This document shows positions 42,601 through 53,848 of a stretch of 64,000 nucleotides of DNA, piece by piece; the stretch's first letter is position 1, and every line of letters starts with the position of its first letter. Location of the stretch: contig JAADJZ010000007.1 in the NCBI GenBank assembly GCA_011032825.1, positions 1,116,001-1,180,000 of the forward strand, in the 5' to 3' direction. The position numbers and the translations under genes are program-made. Origin of the DNA: Massariosphaeria phaeospora. Taxonomy: Eukaryota; Ascomycota; Dothideomycetes; Pleosporales. The notes under the pieces were generated by a model. The model had not been told where the DNA came from. It ran no database searches and saw only the letters and a list, made by a program, of their open reading frames with translations.

Positions 42601-45279
42601 ATCTCGAAATGCTTGGAGCAGAACCGCTCTCTAGAACGGCATTGTCTACAAGCAATATTGCACCTTATGGTCGACCCGAACAACGCACCAAAGAAGCGTG
42701 CAATCAAGCTTCTGAAGGAGATTTTCCAGGGGCCGACGTCGAAAGAGAATAAACTCATGATTGCTGTTCAGCTACTCCTTCCATCTCAGGACGACGACAA
42801 AGCCATCGCGGAGCTCACGAACCAAGTCTTAGAAGAGATTTGGCTCACACCCATAACCAACAATGCTCGGGCAGACGAAAGTCAGGTCAAACTCGATCGC
42901 AACAATCGGGTCTCATTGCTTGTCGACACTGTCCACAAAATCCAGGACCAAGCTGTCCATTTGGAAGCTTTCGAAAAGTTCTTCGCCGGTACTCTATCGA
43001 GCAAAACCAAAAACTCTTCTGCGAATTCGAAGATGTGTAAGGAACTGGTGACGGATATGGTTGAGGGCGTGATAAGCACCGACTCCACACAAGGGTCGAA
43101 TTCGCAAGCCCGCATCTTGCAGGCTCTTAGCATCTTCGCCAAAATCAATCCTGCACTCTTCACGTTAGATCAGGTCCAGATCCTGAAGGTGTACGTGAAG
43201 GATCTCTCTGGTCCTGAAGACCTTGCATCTTTCCGGCCTACGGTTACCATCTTCCGTTTCGTCTTCCCGTCCCTCCCGTCCCTCCAGCCAGCTTTCGCCG
43301 AAGAGGTCCGCGGATCTCTAAGCAACACGATTAGCAAGCTCGCTAATTGGGCATCTCAAGGGAAGTCGAGCTGCAAAGACATCCTTGTGGATGTCGCTCA
43401 CTGTCTGTGGATGATCAGTCCTTTGGTCGAGGCAGACTCCATATCTAATCGCGGGGGCATTGAGAAATTGATCATCTTGATTACTTCTGTCGTTACCCAG
43501 CTGGAACCTTTGAGCTCTTGCACCAAAGAAATGGCTATCAAGAAAAAGATCTCCATCATGTCGTATCTTACCATTCTGGGCACATTTGGCAAAGTATGTG
43601 ACCTTGATAGGCATGTCAACCTTCTTCAGCGACACATTCCACCCAAGGCGCAAGCCCTCGTGAATAACAAGCAAGCTACGGAAGCACAGATGAAGCGGCT
43701 TACGAACTGGGAAGGCTCATCGGTCTCTGTTCTTCTGCTCGAATCCGTCCGACCCTTCACCATGCAATCTTGGGATATGAGCTTTCGAGAACCGGCTCTC
43801 GGTAGCGTGGGTGGTATCTGCCAACAATCTCCCAACCTATTCATGCGGGCCGATGTCGAAAAGGTTTTCAAGCTGGTTTTCATAAACCAAGATAACACTC
43901 AGCTGAAGCGGGTCGCTCTCACACAGTTCAGAGATTTCTTTGCATCTGCAGAGCGTCGATCTGAGACTGGCGCCGAGATTGCTGTAGGCGATGGCGCAGT
44001 CCATGGTGCTGCACGCTTAGGAACATCCTTCAAGGCCAGCGAGAACGACAGCGCAACCCTGCACCTCGCACAAAAATTCCTTTCCGATATAGTCAGTATT
44101 GCATTGGGCAATTCGAATGACCTAGCATTTCTCGCAACCGATCTGATCGTTAGTATCAGTCGGCAAGGCCTTGTTCATCCGAAAGAGTGCGGGCCCGCGT
44201 TGATAGCACTGGAGACATCTCCATTTCCGCAGATCGCTCAGGCTGCTTACACTCAACATCAGAAGATCCATTCGCAGCATGAGACGATGTTCGAGAAAGA
44301 GTACATGACTGCAGTTAGGCAGACTTTCGTATACCAGCGAGATGTTTGCGAGGATTCCCATGGACTACTCCAATCGACCTACAAGCCCAAGATGCTTATG
44401 CTTTTCGAAGTCCTGAAAAGTGGAAGTCGAAAAACTTTGAAGAAGTTCCTCGACAACATTTGCAAGCAGATGGACTTTGGGCTTTCTAAGCTCGATAGTA
44501 CCGGAGTCATGCCTGACGCTGTCCTCTTTGCCCGGTTCTGTTTGGAGAACATTGGGGTTTTCGACTACGCGCGCGGCGACGAAGTCGCTCAAGTAATACT
44601 AGCTTTCGAAAGCACTGTTCTCAAGAGTACGGGTCCTTCTGTTGCACTTGCGATCGAGACCGAGATGTCGAGGCAGCTTCTAGAACCACGGCAACAACCT
44701 CAAGAAGTCCCCGTCGAGGGAGTGCCTAGCGAGGGGGTACCACAAGAGCCCAAGGAGGAAAAGGAGACAATCAGCGACGATCGACTCCGCCATCTCACTG
44801 TCGCGTGCATGATCCTCCAGATGATGTGGGAGACGCGCTCCTTCGTGCGCAAACTGTACAACATGCCCGGCAAGATCAACGCGAAGGATTTCCAGAAGCC
44901 AGCCACCAGGATGAACTTCCTCTCCGCAAAAGAGCTCTGGGAGCGCATCACGCCCATCATGTCCGCGCTCGATAGCCGCGAGGCCATGTTGAAGCAGTGC
45001 TTCGATTTCGCGGAGCTGCTCGAGGTCGACAAGGATGCCAAGGTCGATGACGAGGATATCAACGCGAGCGAGCAGCTGGCCAGGGCGGCCGCGGGCTACG
45101 AGACTCCCGAAGAGGATGGCGAAGGTGCGAATCAAGCCGTGCCGAACAGTGCACGTGGTAGGAAGAGGAAGTCGATTGCGCAAGGGGGAACTACGCCTAA
45201 GAAGGCCAGGGGCCGACTGGCGGGCAATAAGACTAAGAAACGAACTTCGAAGACTCCGGAGGGAGAGGATTGGGACTAG
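39615..45279 (+). CDS. SCC2: Sister chromatid cohesion loader Scc2/Mis4 (NIPBL)
   Basis: Catalytic subunit of the cohesin loader, which acts with Scc4/Ssl3 on chromatin and stimulates the cohesin ATPase. Four exons, 39615..39738, 39820..40009, 40061..42280 and 42330..45279, all in phase; 1827 residues. The first two exons and the third intron were found from splice signals: the visible long frames alone would split this into two genes. The N-terminus is disordered (Scc4-binding region in the family). The HEAT solenoid includes KARGMSGLTQLIEKDARIL and SASVRETTVSLISKCLEQ near residues 890-940. A Nipped-B C-terminal domain begins near 1509 (TFVYQRDVCEDSHGLL, then LFEVLKSGSRKTLKKFL). The basic C-terminus (KKARGRLAGNKTKKR) looks like a nuclear localisation signal. 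Confidence 0.95.
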
Positions 45280-46055
45280 GAGTGAGGGCGCGGCGGTTAT
45301 GGTGTTCTTCGGGCTGTCGCACCGTGATCGTCGTCCATGCTAGGACTGTTCAGGGTCAGGCATGCAGTTCAGTTCAGTTCAGTTCAGGTTACCGGAAATA
45401 AGTACTTCGGCGTTGGGTCTGCTTCAAAGATACCCCTTTCATAGGCGGGCTATGGTGGTGGTGGCATCTATCGCAGGCGTTGCGTCGTTTTCGAGCTTTC
45501 CCCAATTCTTGGGGCAGTGGGGGCTCCCAGCGCGATCAAAAGACTCGATGACGAGTGTCCGGCGTTTGGCAACACATGCATAGCAGAAGTATCTATGCCT
45601 TTTAGCGGTGGCATCTTATGGGACATAAGCATTTTATATAATAGGCTCGGCAAATATGATTGTGTGGTTTTGGTAGTATCTGAAGGGGATAGGAAACGCG
45701 TGATGAATCGCCGTTTGGAGTATGCATATTGACGGAATGAACGCCGATCTCCTGTGACAATGCAATCCAGTACCGTGAGCACCCTTTTTCACCGTTTATC
45801 AGCCTGACATGTACACTGACGTCGAACAGCACAGCCCCTACATAACCAAACATGATCGTCAATTATACGCCTCGCAGGGACTCTCAATAAGAAACGTAAT
45901 GTTATGCCCACTCCGGTCACCCCAATGCTCACCCCCCCTCTCCTCATCCCTCTCGTCATCCAACGCGCTCGAACCTACACCAACAAGCAAATTAGTCACA
46001 AACAACTCTCTAGATTTTCGAAAAGAACGATTCCCGATAATAATGTTCAGATAGA
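45280..46055. other. Convergent intergenic region SCC2 / FIG4
   Basis: 3' flanks of two convergent genes. It holds a short tandem CAGTT array (45366-45386) and chance frames. No gene is supported. Confidence 0.5.
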
Positions 46056-49000
46056 TCACCGCCTGGGCAACTGGTTCCGCCATTCAGGATCGACCTTACT
46101 CTGCTTGAAGAAGCTCTTGCCCTTTAGCCACTGCCGATACGCCTTGTACCGCTTCTTGGCGCCGTCCTTGTCGTCGACGGTGAGCGGGTTGTCGCTGACG
46201 CGGAGGAAGTCTTCGAATTCTTCGATGTCTTCGTGTGCGGCGTGGAATTTGGTGGTGGTGGAGGGGGCGGCGGCTTGCGGGGCGGGGTGGTGGTGGTGGT
46301 GCGCGTGCGAGTGCGAGATCGAGTGTGATGAGGAGGGGAGGTGGAGCGGGTGGGAGAAGGGGGTGGGGGTGTTGATGGAGTAGCCGGCGGCGGAGGTGGG
46401 GCGCGAGAATTGCGAGTGCGTGTCGAAGTCGGTGGTGAGGCGCGGGAGGAGCGGGAGGGGCGGGAGTGGGTCTGTGACGGCGATGGAGAGGCGCTCGCGG
46501 AGCGAGGTCTCGTCCATGTCTTTCTGCATGCTTGATAGGCCGCCCTCGGACATGCAGAGATAGTCGTAGTACTCCAGAGCTACGGGGTCGTCGGCGGAAG
46601 GGGTTTCGGTACTAACAACAAGCGGAAGACTCAGTGGATGCTCGATGTACCGCAAGTACTCGTCATGTTCGGCGACGGTGACGGAGGGGTGCATACTGTT
46701 GTCGTGGAATTGGGCAAGCGTCCATTGGTTCATGAGCGTCTTGTCCGAAGGTTTGAAGGTCTTCTGCATGGAAGAGGAAAGTCCGGTTGACGTGGAGTTT
46801 GTAAGAGAGGGGAAGGTAGTGAGCGCGTAGGAGGGCATATGCATCTCGAAATGTGGATCGCGGAGAATGGAATGCTTGAGTGGCGAGGCGGTTGAGTCTG
46901 GAAACGCAAGATAGTGGTCTCTGCGACGGCGCTCGAAAATATTGTATTCACGCGATTCAGTCTCGCTGGAGGGGTCAATTATGGTGACACCTTTCCTGGT
47001 GGGCTTTTTCGCGCCTTTTCCGGGTGAATCGTGATCATGGTGTTTCTTGCGAATCACAAATGGCGAGAGGTCTTTCCGCGACGATGGTGGGTTGTTGTCT
47101 TTAGCATGTTGGGGCGGGCAGTTGAGACGGAAAGCAAAGATCTTGAGAAATGAGGATATGGAGAGGGGTCGGTAATACTCAAGCCAATAGTCATCATAGG
47201 GCTCTATAGCTTTAGGTGTGAGCTGAAGTTGCTTCTTACAAGGTGCTATCGAAGGGGGCAGAATACGTGGCTCCAAGAAAGCGGGCGTAAACCAATGTAT
47301 GTAGTCTCGACGACTCCTGGTTAACCAGTTTCTAGGGCTTTCGTGGTGGAGATAGTAGTCGGTCGTAAGATCCCACAGTAACGGCTCGCCTTGAACGAAG
47401 ATATAATTCCCAAGGAAGAGATTGTAAGCCTCTTGCCGCTGAGAGTCGAGGAAGGAATTATGGTAGTACCGCTTGAAGCTCTCGACCATATCGCGCGAAC
47501 TACTCTGCCATTGATTGATCTTGCGATATGTTGCCATCGTGTTGACGAGATGGGAGCCACCGTACTGAATCGCGATGGCATCTCCGTGTCCGTGGAACAT
47601 GTGAGTGAATATGTCCACGCAGTCAGTATCGTACTCTACTGTATGCCCAGCGAGCATACCGAGGGCTTGTAGCTGCCGTCCGAGCGCCCGTTTGCCGATA
47701 ACGAATTGTGCTGCATTGGTGCGGTCGAGACAGTCGATGCAGTTGGTCCTAGCAACACCGTTCTGCACTTGTGGTGCATCGAATTCATCATCCCCGTTAT
47801 GAAAGAAGCCAGTCTGTGTCAAGACCTTTTCAGCGAGCTGCTCCAGAGTACTAATCACGTCCTGACCACGCGTCTTTGAAGCTCTAGCCATATCGAATGC
47901 CTCATATATGATCTGCTTGTCTTGAGGTAGCGATTGATTGAGGTAATCGATTGCATGGCTATATTCGTGTAATAGTTTCGACTCCCTGGGCGTTCGCTCC
48001 CGTTGTTTTATTAAATTAAGCACATAAACTGGCGCTCCGTATCTCTCGAAGAGATTATCAAAGTGGAGGGCTGCTGCGCTGAAGAAAGGATCCACGAGAT
48101 TTATGTCGATATCAGGTTTGGGTGCAACGCCGCTGTTGTCTTGCGTCCAGTACAGAGGAATGCTGCCCCGATGCTGTACATATGAAGTGTATGATGGGTT
48201 GGCGTAAAGTCTTGGGCCAGGTGCATGAAAAGAGGTCGTAAGAGCATCGGATACAATTTGTTCAGTTTCGACATCGTTCGCTACATGGCCCTCATTGTTC
48301 GTGCCCCGCTTCAAGTAACGAGCTCCTGCAAAGAAGCGCGATCTCCTCGCGATAATGGTGATATATACTCTCCTGCCGAAGATGTCGATCGACGACTGAT
48401 CAATATAGCCGTGAATGATTGGATGGCACCAGTCATGCACATTTTTGAGAGCTGCGCGAGCAGGCTCCAGCAGAAAGTCATTCCAGATGAACATGCTCTG
48501 AAAGTCCTTCGGCGGACTCTGAATATCCTCGTTGAGCGCGGCCCTTTCATAGATGATGTTTTTCTGGAGGCTTTGTGTGATGTTGTAGGAGTAGCTGAAA
48601 TAGAACGAACGCGTGAGGTCAATGGTGTTGAGAATCCCAAGATGCCTTGCTTCCTCCGGGTTTCGGTCCTTTTGGAATCGGGACGTTGACCCAGTCGTGA
48701 GAGGTATCAACTCAGTGCCATCAACTTGGTAGATGTAGTGGCCTCCCATCATCGCAACTTGCGCTCGCTTAGTTATGAGAAGCATGTAATAAGCCTCGGT
48801 GAATCGTATGAATCCTAATAGACCCCAAGTACTACACTTAAGCTTCATACCGCCAGTACCCTTGTTGCCGTCATCGATAGCGTTTAGAGTTTCGTTCATT
48901 TTCCTCTTGTCGTAAACTATATCATCTTCGAAGATGTTTAGGTGACCAGGTGGCGAGTCGCGCTCGATCTTTAAGACCCGATAGTGCTTGTCCATGATGT

Positions 49001-49415
49001 CCGCACCAACCAGATAAAAGCGTGAGCTCGTTTCGTAAAGTGAAAACTTGTGCATCCTATTAATCCCTTCTTCACCGACCTTCTCATATGCAGCAGCCTT
49101 ATTTTTCTGTATGGCGGCCGGGCTTGTGGATCGCTGGAAAGAATCCGGTATCGCAGGATCCTCCTCCTCGCCATCGAACTTCATAGACTCTGTCTCTCCG
49201 CGCAGCAGCCCCGGGACAACCTTCACGTCGGCCTCCGGCCTGAAATCATTGATAGGAGCTTCGATATTGACAGCGGGATCTAGACTGCTGAAGTCTGTTG
49301 ACGATGTTTCTGACTCAGCCGGGCTCCTCCCTTGAGTGCTTTCCTGCGAGTCCACCGCATCTGAAGCTCTACCTAAGCTCGCCCCATCACTAGGATCAGG
49401 CTTGGAAAGCTCCAT
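46056..49415 (-). CDS. FIG4: SAC-domain polyphosphoinositide phosphatase Fig4
   Basis: Phosphatidylinositol 3,5-bisphosphate 5-phosphatase that works with Vac14 and the kinase Fab1 on vacuole and endosome membranes. One exon, 1119 residues, ATG 49415 (MELSKPDPSD). After a disordered first 120 residues the SAC domain starts with KFSLYETSSRFYLVGAD. Later marks are LLGFIRFTEAYYMLLITKR, TIDLTRSFYFSYSYNIT and the catalytic CX5R(T) loop in RTNCIDCLDRTNAAQF near residue 555. The Fig4-specific C-terminal region follows (YIHWFTPAFLEPR, YDDYWLEYYRPLSISSF), then a disordered tail with a His run near the end. Length suits fungal Fig4, which is longer than Sac1. No disruption. Confidence 0.95.
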   Translation of the reverse strand: MELSKPDPSDGASLGRASDAVDSQESTQGRSPAESETSSTDFSSLDPAVNIEAPINDFRPEADVKVVPGLLRGETESMKFDGEEEDPAIPDSFQRSTSPAAIQKNKAAAYEKVGEEGINRMHKFSLYETSSRFYLVGADIMDKHYRVLKIERDSPPGHLNIFEDDIVYDKRKMNETLNAIDDGNKGTGGMKLKCSTWGLLGFIRFTEAYYMLLITKRAQVAMMGGHYIYQVDGTELIPLTTGSTSRFQKDRNPEEARHLGILNTIDLTRSFYFSYSYNITQSLQKNIIYERAALNEDIQSPPKDFQSMFIWNDFLLEPARAALKNVHDWCHPIIHGYIDQSSIDIFGRRVYITIIARRSRFFAGARYLKRGTNNEGHVANDVETEQIVSDALTTSFHAPGPRLYANPSYTSYVQHRGSIPLYWTQDNSGVAPKPDIDINLVDPFFSAAALHFDNLFERYGAPVYVLNLIKQRERTPRESKLLHEYSHAIDYLNQSLPQDKQIIYEAFDMARASKTRGQDVISTLEQLAEKVLTQTGFFHNGDDEFDAPQVQNGVARTNCIDCLDRTNAAQFVIGKRALGRQLQALGMLAGHTVEYDTDCVDIFTHMFHGHGDAIAIQYGGSHLVNTMATYRKINQWQSSSRDMVESFKRYYHNSFLDSQRQEAYNLFLGNYIFVQGEPLLWDLTTDYYLHHESPRNWLTRSRRDYIHWFTPAFLEPRILPPSIAPCKKQLQLTPKAIEPYDDYWLEYYRPLSISSFLKIFAFRLNCPPQHAKDNNPPSSRKDLSPFVIRKKHHDHDSPGKGAKKPTRKGVTIIDPSSETESREYNIFERRRRDHYLAFPDSTASPLKHSILRDPHFEMHMPSYALTTFPSLTNSTSTGLSSSMQKTFKPSDKTLMNQWTLAQFHDNSMHPSVTVAEHDEYLRYIEHPLSLPLVVSTETPSADDPVALEYYDYLCMSEGGLSSMQKDMDETSLRERLSIAVTDPLPPLPLLPRLTTDFDTHSQFSRPTSAAGYSINTPTPFSHPLHLPSSSHSISHSHAHHHHHPAPQAAAPSTTTKFHAAHEDIEEFEDFLRVSDNPLTVDDKDGAKKRYKAYRQWLKGKSFFKQSKVDPEWRNQLPRR

Positions 49416-49826
49416 ATTTGTGATGCTGAAGGAGTAAGTATCTAAGAGTTATGGGTGACGATGTGTCATGAACACATCTCGCTTTGTCGAAGTCTTAGGA
49501 TTGTGGCGGATGGCACAGGTAGCGAAGACTTCGGGACCTGTTTTAAGTCTGAAGTGACGCAGTTCACTGGTAATAGGGTGGAGGGCGAGCTCTTAGCGGA
49601 CCCATCCACTCTGGAGAAATGGGTTGTTGTTGCAGAGAGACGCGCTTTCCCGTATGGGGTCTTGAATGTCACTTCTTGGCGTGCGTCACGCCCGGCCCGA
49701 GACTCACGTGACACCACTCTTATCGGAGCTTCTAGTTTTTTGCGTGTCATCGGCGTCATCAGGGTACGGGTGTGCACAGTTAAATAAGTAATGGTATACG
49801 GAGTATTTATGCCTCAAGGTATTCTA
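49416..49826. other. Intergenic upstream of FIG4
   Basis: A 411-bp spacer between FIG4 and the transporter, both on the minus strand. Contains TACGGAGTA at 49797-49805. No gene is supported. Confidence 0.5.
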
Positions 49827-51801
49827 TTACAGCATCAACGCGAAAACCTCACGTCCGGGCTTCGCCACGGCGCCCTCCTCGAGTGGAACACCGGCGTACT
49901 CGCCGCTGCCCTGACCCGCTTGCAATTTCGCATTCTGCATCTTCAGCACCATCCTCAATATCGCAGCCAAGATGCCCACGAGTAACATGAAGAAGGCGCA
50001 GATGCTCATGCCTTTCACGTACCACGGTCCATCCTCAGCAGGGAAGATACTGGTGCCAACAAGAGGCCCGAGCTGCCCAATGACGTTCATGAGTGCCACG
50101 CTGGTCCCTTTCTTACTGTCGCTCTCTTGGTTGTTTATCGTCCAAGTTATGATGATTGTTATGGCGGAGAAGAAGCCAGCTGTCGCTGGATAGAGAGCTA
50201 GATAACGGACGGTGGTGTTCGGTAACTTGTAGTGGCCTGATATGGCTATAATGCTGTAGGAAATTGTTGCAACCAAGGAGTGCAAAATGACGAAGGCGGA
50301 ACGCGATTTCCAACGGTCTGAGAAATATGCAGTGGCTAGTACGACGACGAAGGCGAACAAGTAGGGGGGCGCTGATAAGGCTTGGGCGGTGATAGATTCG
50401 TGACCCATGTCCTTGAGGATTGTTGGAAGAAACACTGGCATGGAGCTGAATGCCACATTACAGCTGAAGAACATGAACTATCCAATATCAGTACTGCTGT
50501 GGCTATAGGATAGCCAAGCCCACGTCCTGTTTCTGCGAGGTAAAGACGAGCCCGAAGAATTGCTACGGTATCGACAGGACTGTCTCTTGGGAAGGACGGA
50601 AACACGACTTACTGCTGTGAGGTAGCACTTGGGATCTTTGAGCGTATCGAGGACCTCTCGAAAATTCACGGCCTTTCTGCCTGCTTTTCCTGACTGGTAT
50701 TTGCCGTCAGTGGAGTCCTCCGACCCCCGCTCTTTTTCTTGTCTTAATCGTAGCACCGCGACTTCCCTTTGCCTAGGAGTTAGCCACTTCGCTAAACCTG
50801 GGCCATCAGGAACAAAATCCCAGGCCCAAACCGCAACAAGCACGCTGGGAAACCCCTCCAACAAGAAGAGTAGTCTCCAAGGGCTCAGCGGACTATGTTT
50901 TCCAAGCTTAGTGATAAGCCACGCAAGTGCGCCTGCAAAAGATGCAGAGAGCGGACTAGCTGAGATGAAAAGCCCTGTTCTGAATGCAAGTTCGTCGCGT
51001 CGGAAGAAGAAGGACAGGTAGAAGGGGATACCGGGTCCAAATGCTGCTTCTGAGATGCCCAAGAGGGCGCGCAGGAAAAGAAGAAAACCGAACGAGGTTG
51101 CGACTGCTTGTACTGAGGCTATTATACCCCAGGACAAGATGCATATGGATATGTAGATGTGGGGTGGAACTATTCGATACCTGGTGCTCGTTAGTACTGC
51201 TACAAATTCCAAAGCTGGTAAAGAACAAACATTAGAGTCATCCACTCGAAGAGAATGTAAGTGATATAGAACGCCCAGAGAAGCCATTCATACTGCTGGG
51301 AGCTTATATTCAAGTCATCAGCCAAACCAGCAATGCGGGCGTTGCCAATATCTGGAAAGAATTAGCGACAATATAGCAAAAAACGGGACCACTGTCTCCC
51401 AGAGATTGTTTCTGCTCACTCGACCGATCTAAGAAACTCAAGCAATACAGCAGAGCCATGAACAGCACCAACCGCCTGTCCAATTTTCTCACGACAGCCC
51501 GATCCTCATCGGGAGTATAAAGCTCAAAGCTCTGCGCTGAACCGATAGAGAAGCGGCGAGAACTTGGTAAGAGACTCGCATGCTCCTCTGGCGGTATGCG
51601 CAAGCCTTCGCTGTCCCCCGTTGCAACATCGTCAACGACGGGGGCAATTTGTCTCAACTCGTATGCGTTTGGGTCCTCGATCATGGGGAGACCATCGAAG
51701 GAGTTCGAGGAGCGAGCCGAGGGCGCCAGCTTCGTAGTGGCAGCATCTGGACTTCGCGATGTTGATGAGCGGGGCTTGCGGCGGGCCGAGGATGATGGCA
51801 T
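49827..51801 (-). CDS. MFS transporter, Dal5/anion:cation symporter family
   Basis: Plasma-membrane permease with about 12 spans. Exons on the minus strand: 51801..51420, 51351..51231, 51180..50613 and 50477..49827; introns of 68, 50 and 135 bp (the second with a TACTAAC branch) restore 573 residues. The first exon ends in CLSFLDRS, continued as NIGNARIAGL, the hallmark of the family. Other marks: GIIASVQAVATSF, RALLGISEAAFGPGIPFYL, SFFFRRDELAFRTGLF, PWRLLFLLEGFPSVL, and TWTINNQESDSKKGTSVALMNVIGQLGPLVGT in two parts. The N-terminal 130 residues are cytosolic and Ser/Arg-rich. Relatives carry allantoate, nicotinate, tartrate or other organic anions; the substrate here is not predictable. An upstream TTG frame was rejected. 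Confidence 0.92.
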
Positions 51802-52599
51802 GGTGTCAATGGTGTAGCGGCTGTCTGACGTCGTCGTCAACAAGTCGCAGGAGGGAAGCTGCCTACATCTGGAATGCGACGGGCGGCGTATTTATTCGGT
51901 ACCCACGAGAAGGAGGTTGAAAGCTGGATCTCTGATCGACACGATGCGCAGCGATGGACGCTAGCGGCTGTGCACTGTGACTGTGTTACCTGAGCTAGAA
52001 CCTCAAATTCAGCTCAAATCCAGCTCAAGTAGGGGTTTCCTGCTCTCCTAGCAAAAAATAGACCCCAAATCTGTGACAGGTATTAGGATGAAGCAATTGA
52101 GCGAGGTATGCAAAAAGAAGCAACAAAAAACATACAACAGCAGGTATTCGCCAACGGTCACCCATTTGACTACTAATCTGCCGGTCAGAAGATTCATTAG
52201 CGGAGATCGGACGGGATCCAATGCTTTCTTCAGCCTGTGGTCGTATGTGAAAGTTTGGAGTCCTGGTACAGGTTAAATGCTCAAAAAGATGCTCCGACAA
52301 CATTGATGTACACCGAGAGTCGTCTTCTTGACGAACCGTGGTTCTGAGAGCTTCACAAAACACAAAACGAACCACGCATTCACCTCACGCCGAAAACAAA
52401 TGAAGCTCTCTCGTCATGAGCTCGCGAAAACTTCCTTGGTGTACACCGACCATAGCCCTTCATTATGTAGGACAGTTATGTAGAGGTGGACATATAGATA
52501 TCACCACATTTAATCTTAGCAGGTACCCAGAAGGATCATTAAGGCCATTATATGCGGCAGTCTAACCGTTGATCATTAAAACTCGGAGATGCCGCCCTA
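51802..52599. other. Intergenic, no supported gene
   Basis: Promoter side of the MFS gene. The 116-codon minus-strand frame (52025-52375) and its sense shadow have no motifs. An AAATTCAGCTCAAATCCAGCTCAA near-repeat lies at 52003-52027. Confidence 0.5.
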
Positions 52600-52843
52600 C
52601 CGTATAATCTGGTGGAGGCTAGATTTGTCGATCGCACCTGAGGTAGTAACATCTCTGGCAGATGTTCCAGGAGGATGGCGCAGGCGGATACTGTCTACTT
52701 AGCTGCTATAGTTTTACACCTCCTGTCACGGAATATGCGCAAACAGAGGCAAAACTGTACTATACGCTTCCTCCCGCGACACCCGCTGGAGATGTTACTA
52801 CCTAGGTGCGATTGACAAATCTGGCCTCTACCAGATTATACGG
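52600..52843. mobile_element. 244-bp MITE with TA target duplication
   Basis: Terminal inverted repeats of about 57 bp: left starts CCGTATAATCTGGTGGAGGC, right (reverse complement) starts CCGTATAATCTGGTAGAGGC; further shared blocks are AGATTTGTC, ATCGCACCT and GGTAGTAACATCTC. The few differences between arms are mostly G/A or C/T. TA flanks both ends (52598-52599 and 52844-52845), the Tc1/mariner target. The 130-bp core has no coding frame. It is a non-autonomous element whose termini match neither of the two larger transposons in this window. Confidence 0.9.
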
Positions 52844-52845
52844 TA

Positions 52846-53848
52846 CCTATAACAACATGGACTATTCAGGGGGCCACGAACAGCATATGAGTCTCATGTT
52901 TGATGCACCCACTACGAAACGTTCATGCTGCTATTCAAGTTGCTTGCAATGGGCATTGGTTAATGCTGAGCGGAGTACTTTCCGCGCACAGGGTTCGCTG
53001 AGTGGAGTCTGCAGAGCTGAGCTGAGACCAGATGCCGAAAAGCTCCGCACCCACGCGGGACTTTCTCAATTCCCCTGACGGCTGGCGGGTCCCGAAATTG
53101 GCCGGCTGATGCTCCACGCGCTGTCTCAACCTTGCAGCAACTTGTAAGTGTGAAAATTTGAGCGCGGCAAGCAGCAGACCAACATCCAGGCCGCTAGCGT
53201 ACAAATACGCGCGGCTCCGATGGACCAGCCGCTGCATGCCAGATGCTGCACGGTACCGGGAGCCAGGGCGCCGTCGAGCGGCAGAGGTAGAGGGCTGCCG
53301 GGACTCCCGTCTGCTGAGTCGTGGTGACGGTGGGGGGTCGGTGAAGACGTGGGGACAAACCCATCCCCTGGGGATCGTGGAGGGAATGGAATCCAAACAC
53401 AGGACTTCAGAAGCCGTTCAGATACGCTGCGCCAGCCAAACAACCTTTGACCGGCGCGAGAGCAGCTCTCCCACGGTTGGCTACGTAAATAACGGCGCGG
53501 GTCACGGGTAGCCTGCAAGCAGCGCGTGCGCCTCGGCTAGCCAGGAGCCTGAGCCTGAGCCTGCGCCTGCGCCGCGCCGAGCGACGGTGGAGGAGGCTGG
53601 CTGTCAGGGTCAGGCCCAGGGCTTCATCCCCTACGGTTCCACTTGCAGCGTCTGGAGCTCGTCTGTCTTTGCGCCAATCCCGCAATCTCAGGGAGTAGCG
53701 CAATCTTCGCTGTTCGCCCGTCCACGCCAGAACCGTCGCATGCGTCCTCCACCAACACCTCCGTCTCGTCACCGCGCTGAGGGGCACGCCTGCACGGCAA
53801 CCAGCACATCCACACCGTGGTCGGCCTAAACACCAAAACACCAGAACC
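52846..53848. other. Intergenic and leader of the long hydrolase gene
   Basis: Frames at 52935-53850 on both strands overlap heavily and carry no motifs. GC-rich stretches with repeated GCCTGAGCCTGAGCCTGCGCCT (six-base steps) occur at about 53544-53570. Confidence 0.5.

Noticed and set aside
42037..45279. Separate gene for the second half of Scc2
   Set aside because: The intron 42281-42329 joins it in frame to the preceding exon, and both halves belong to one Scc2/NIPBL protein.
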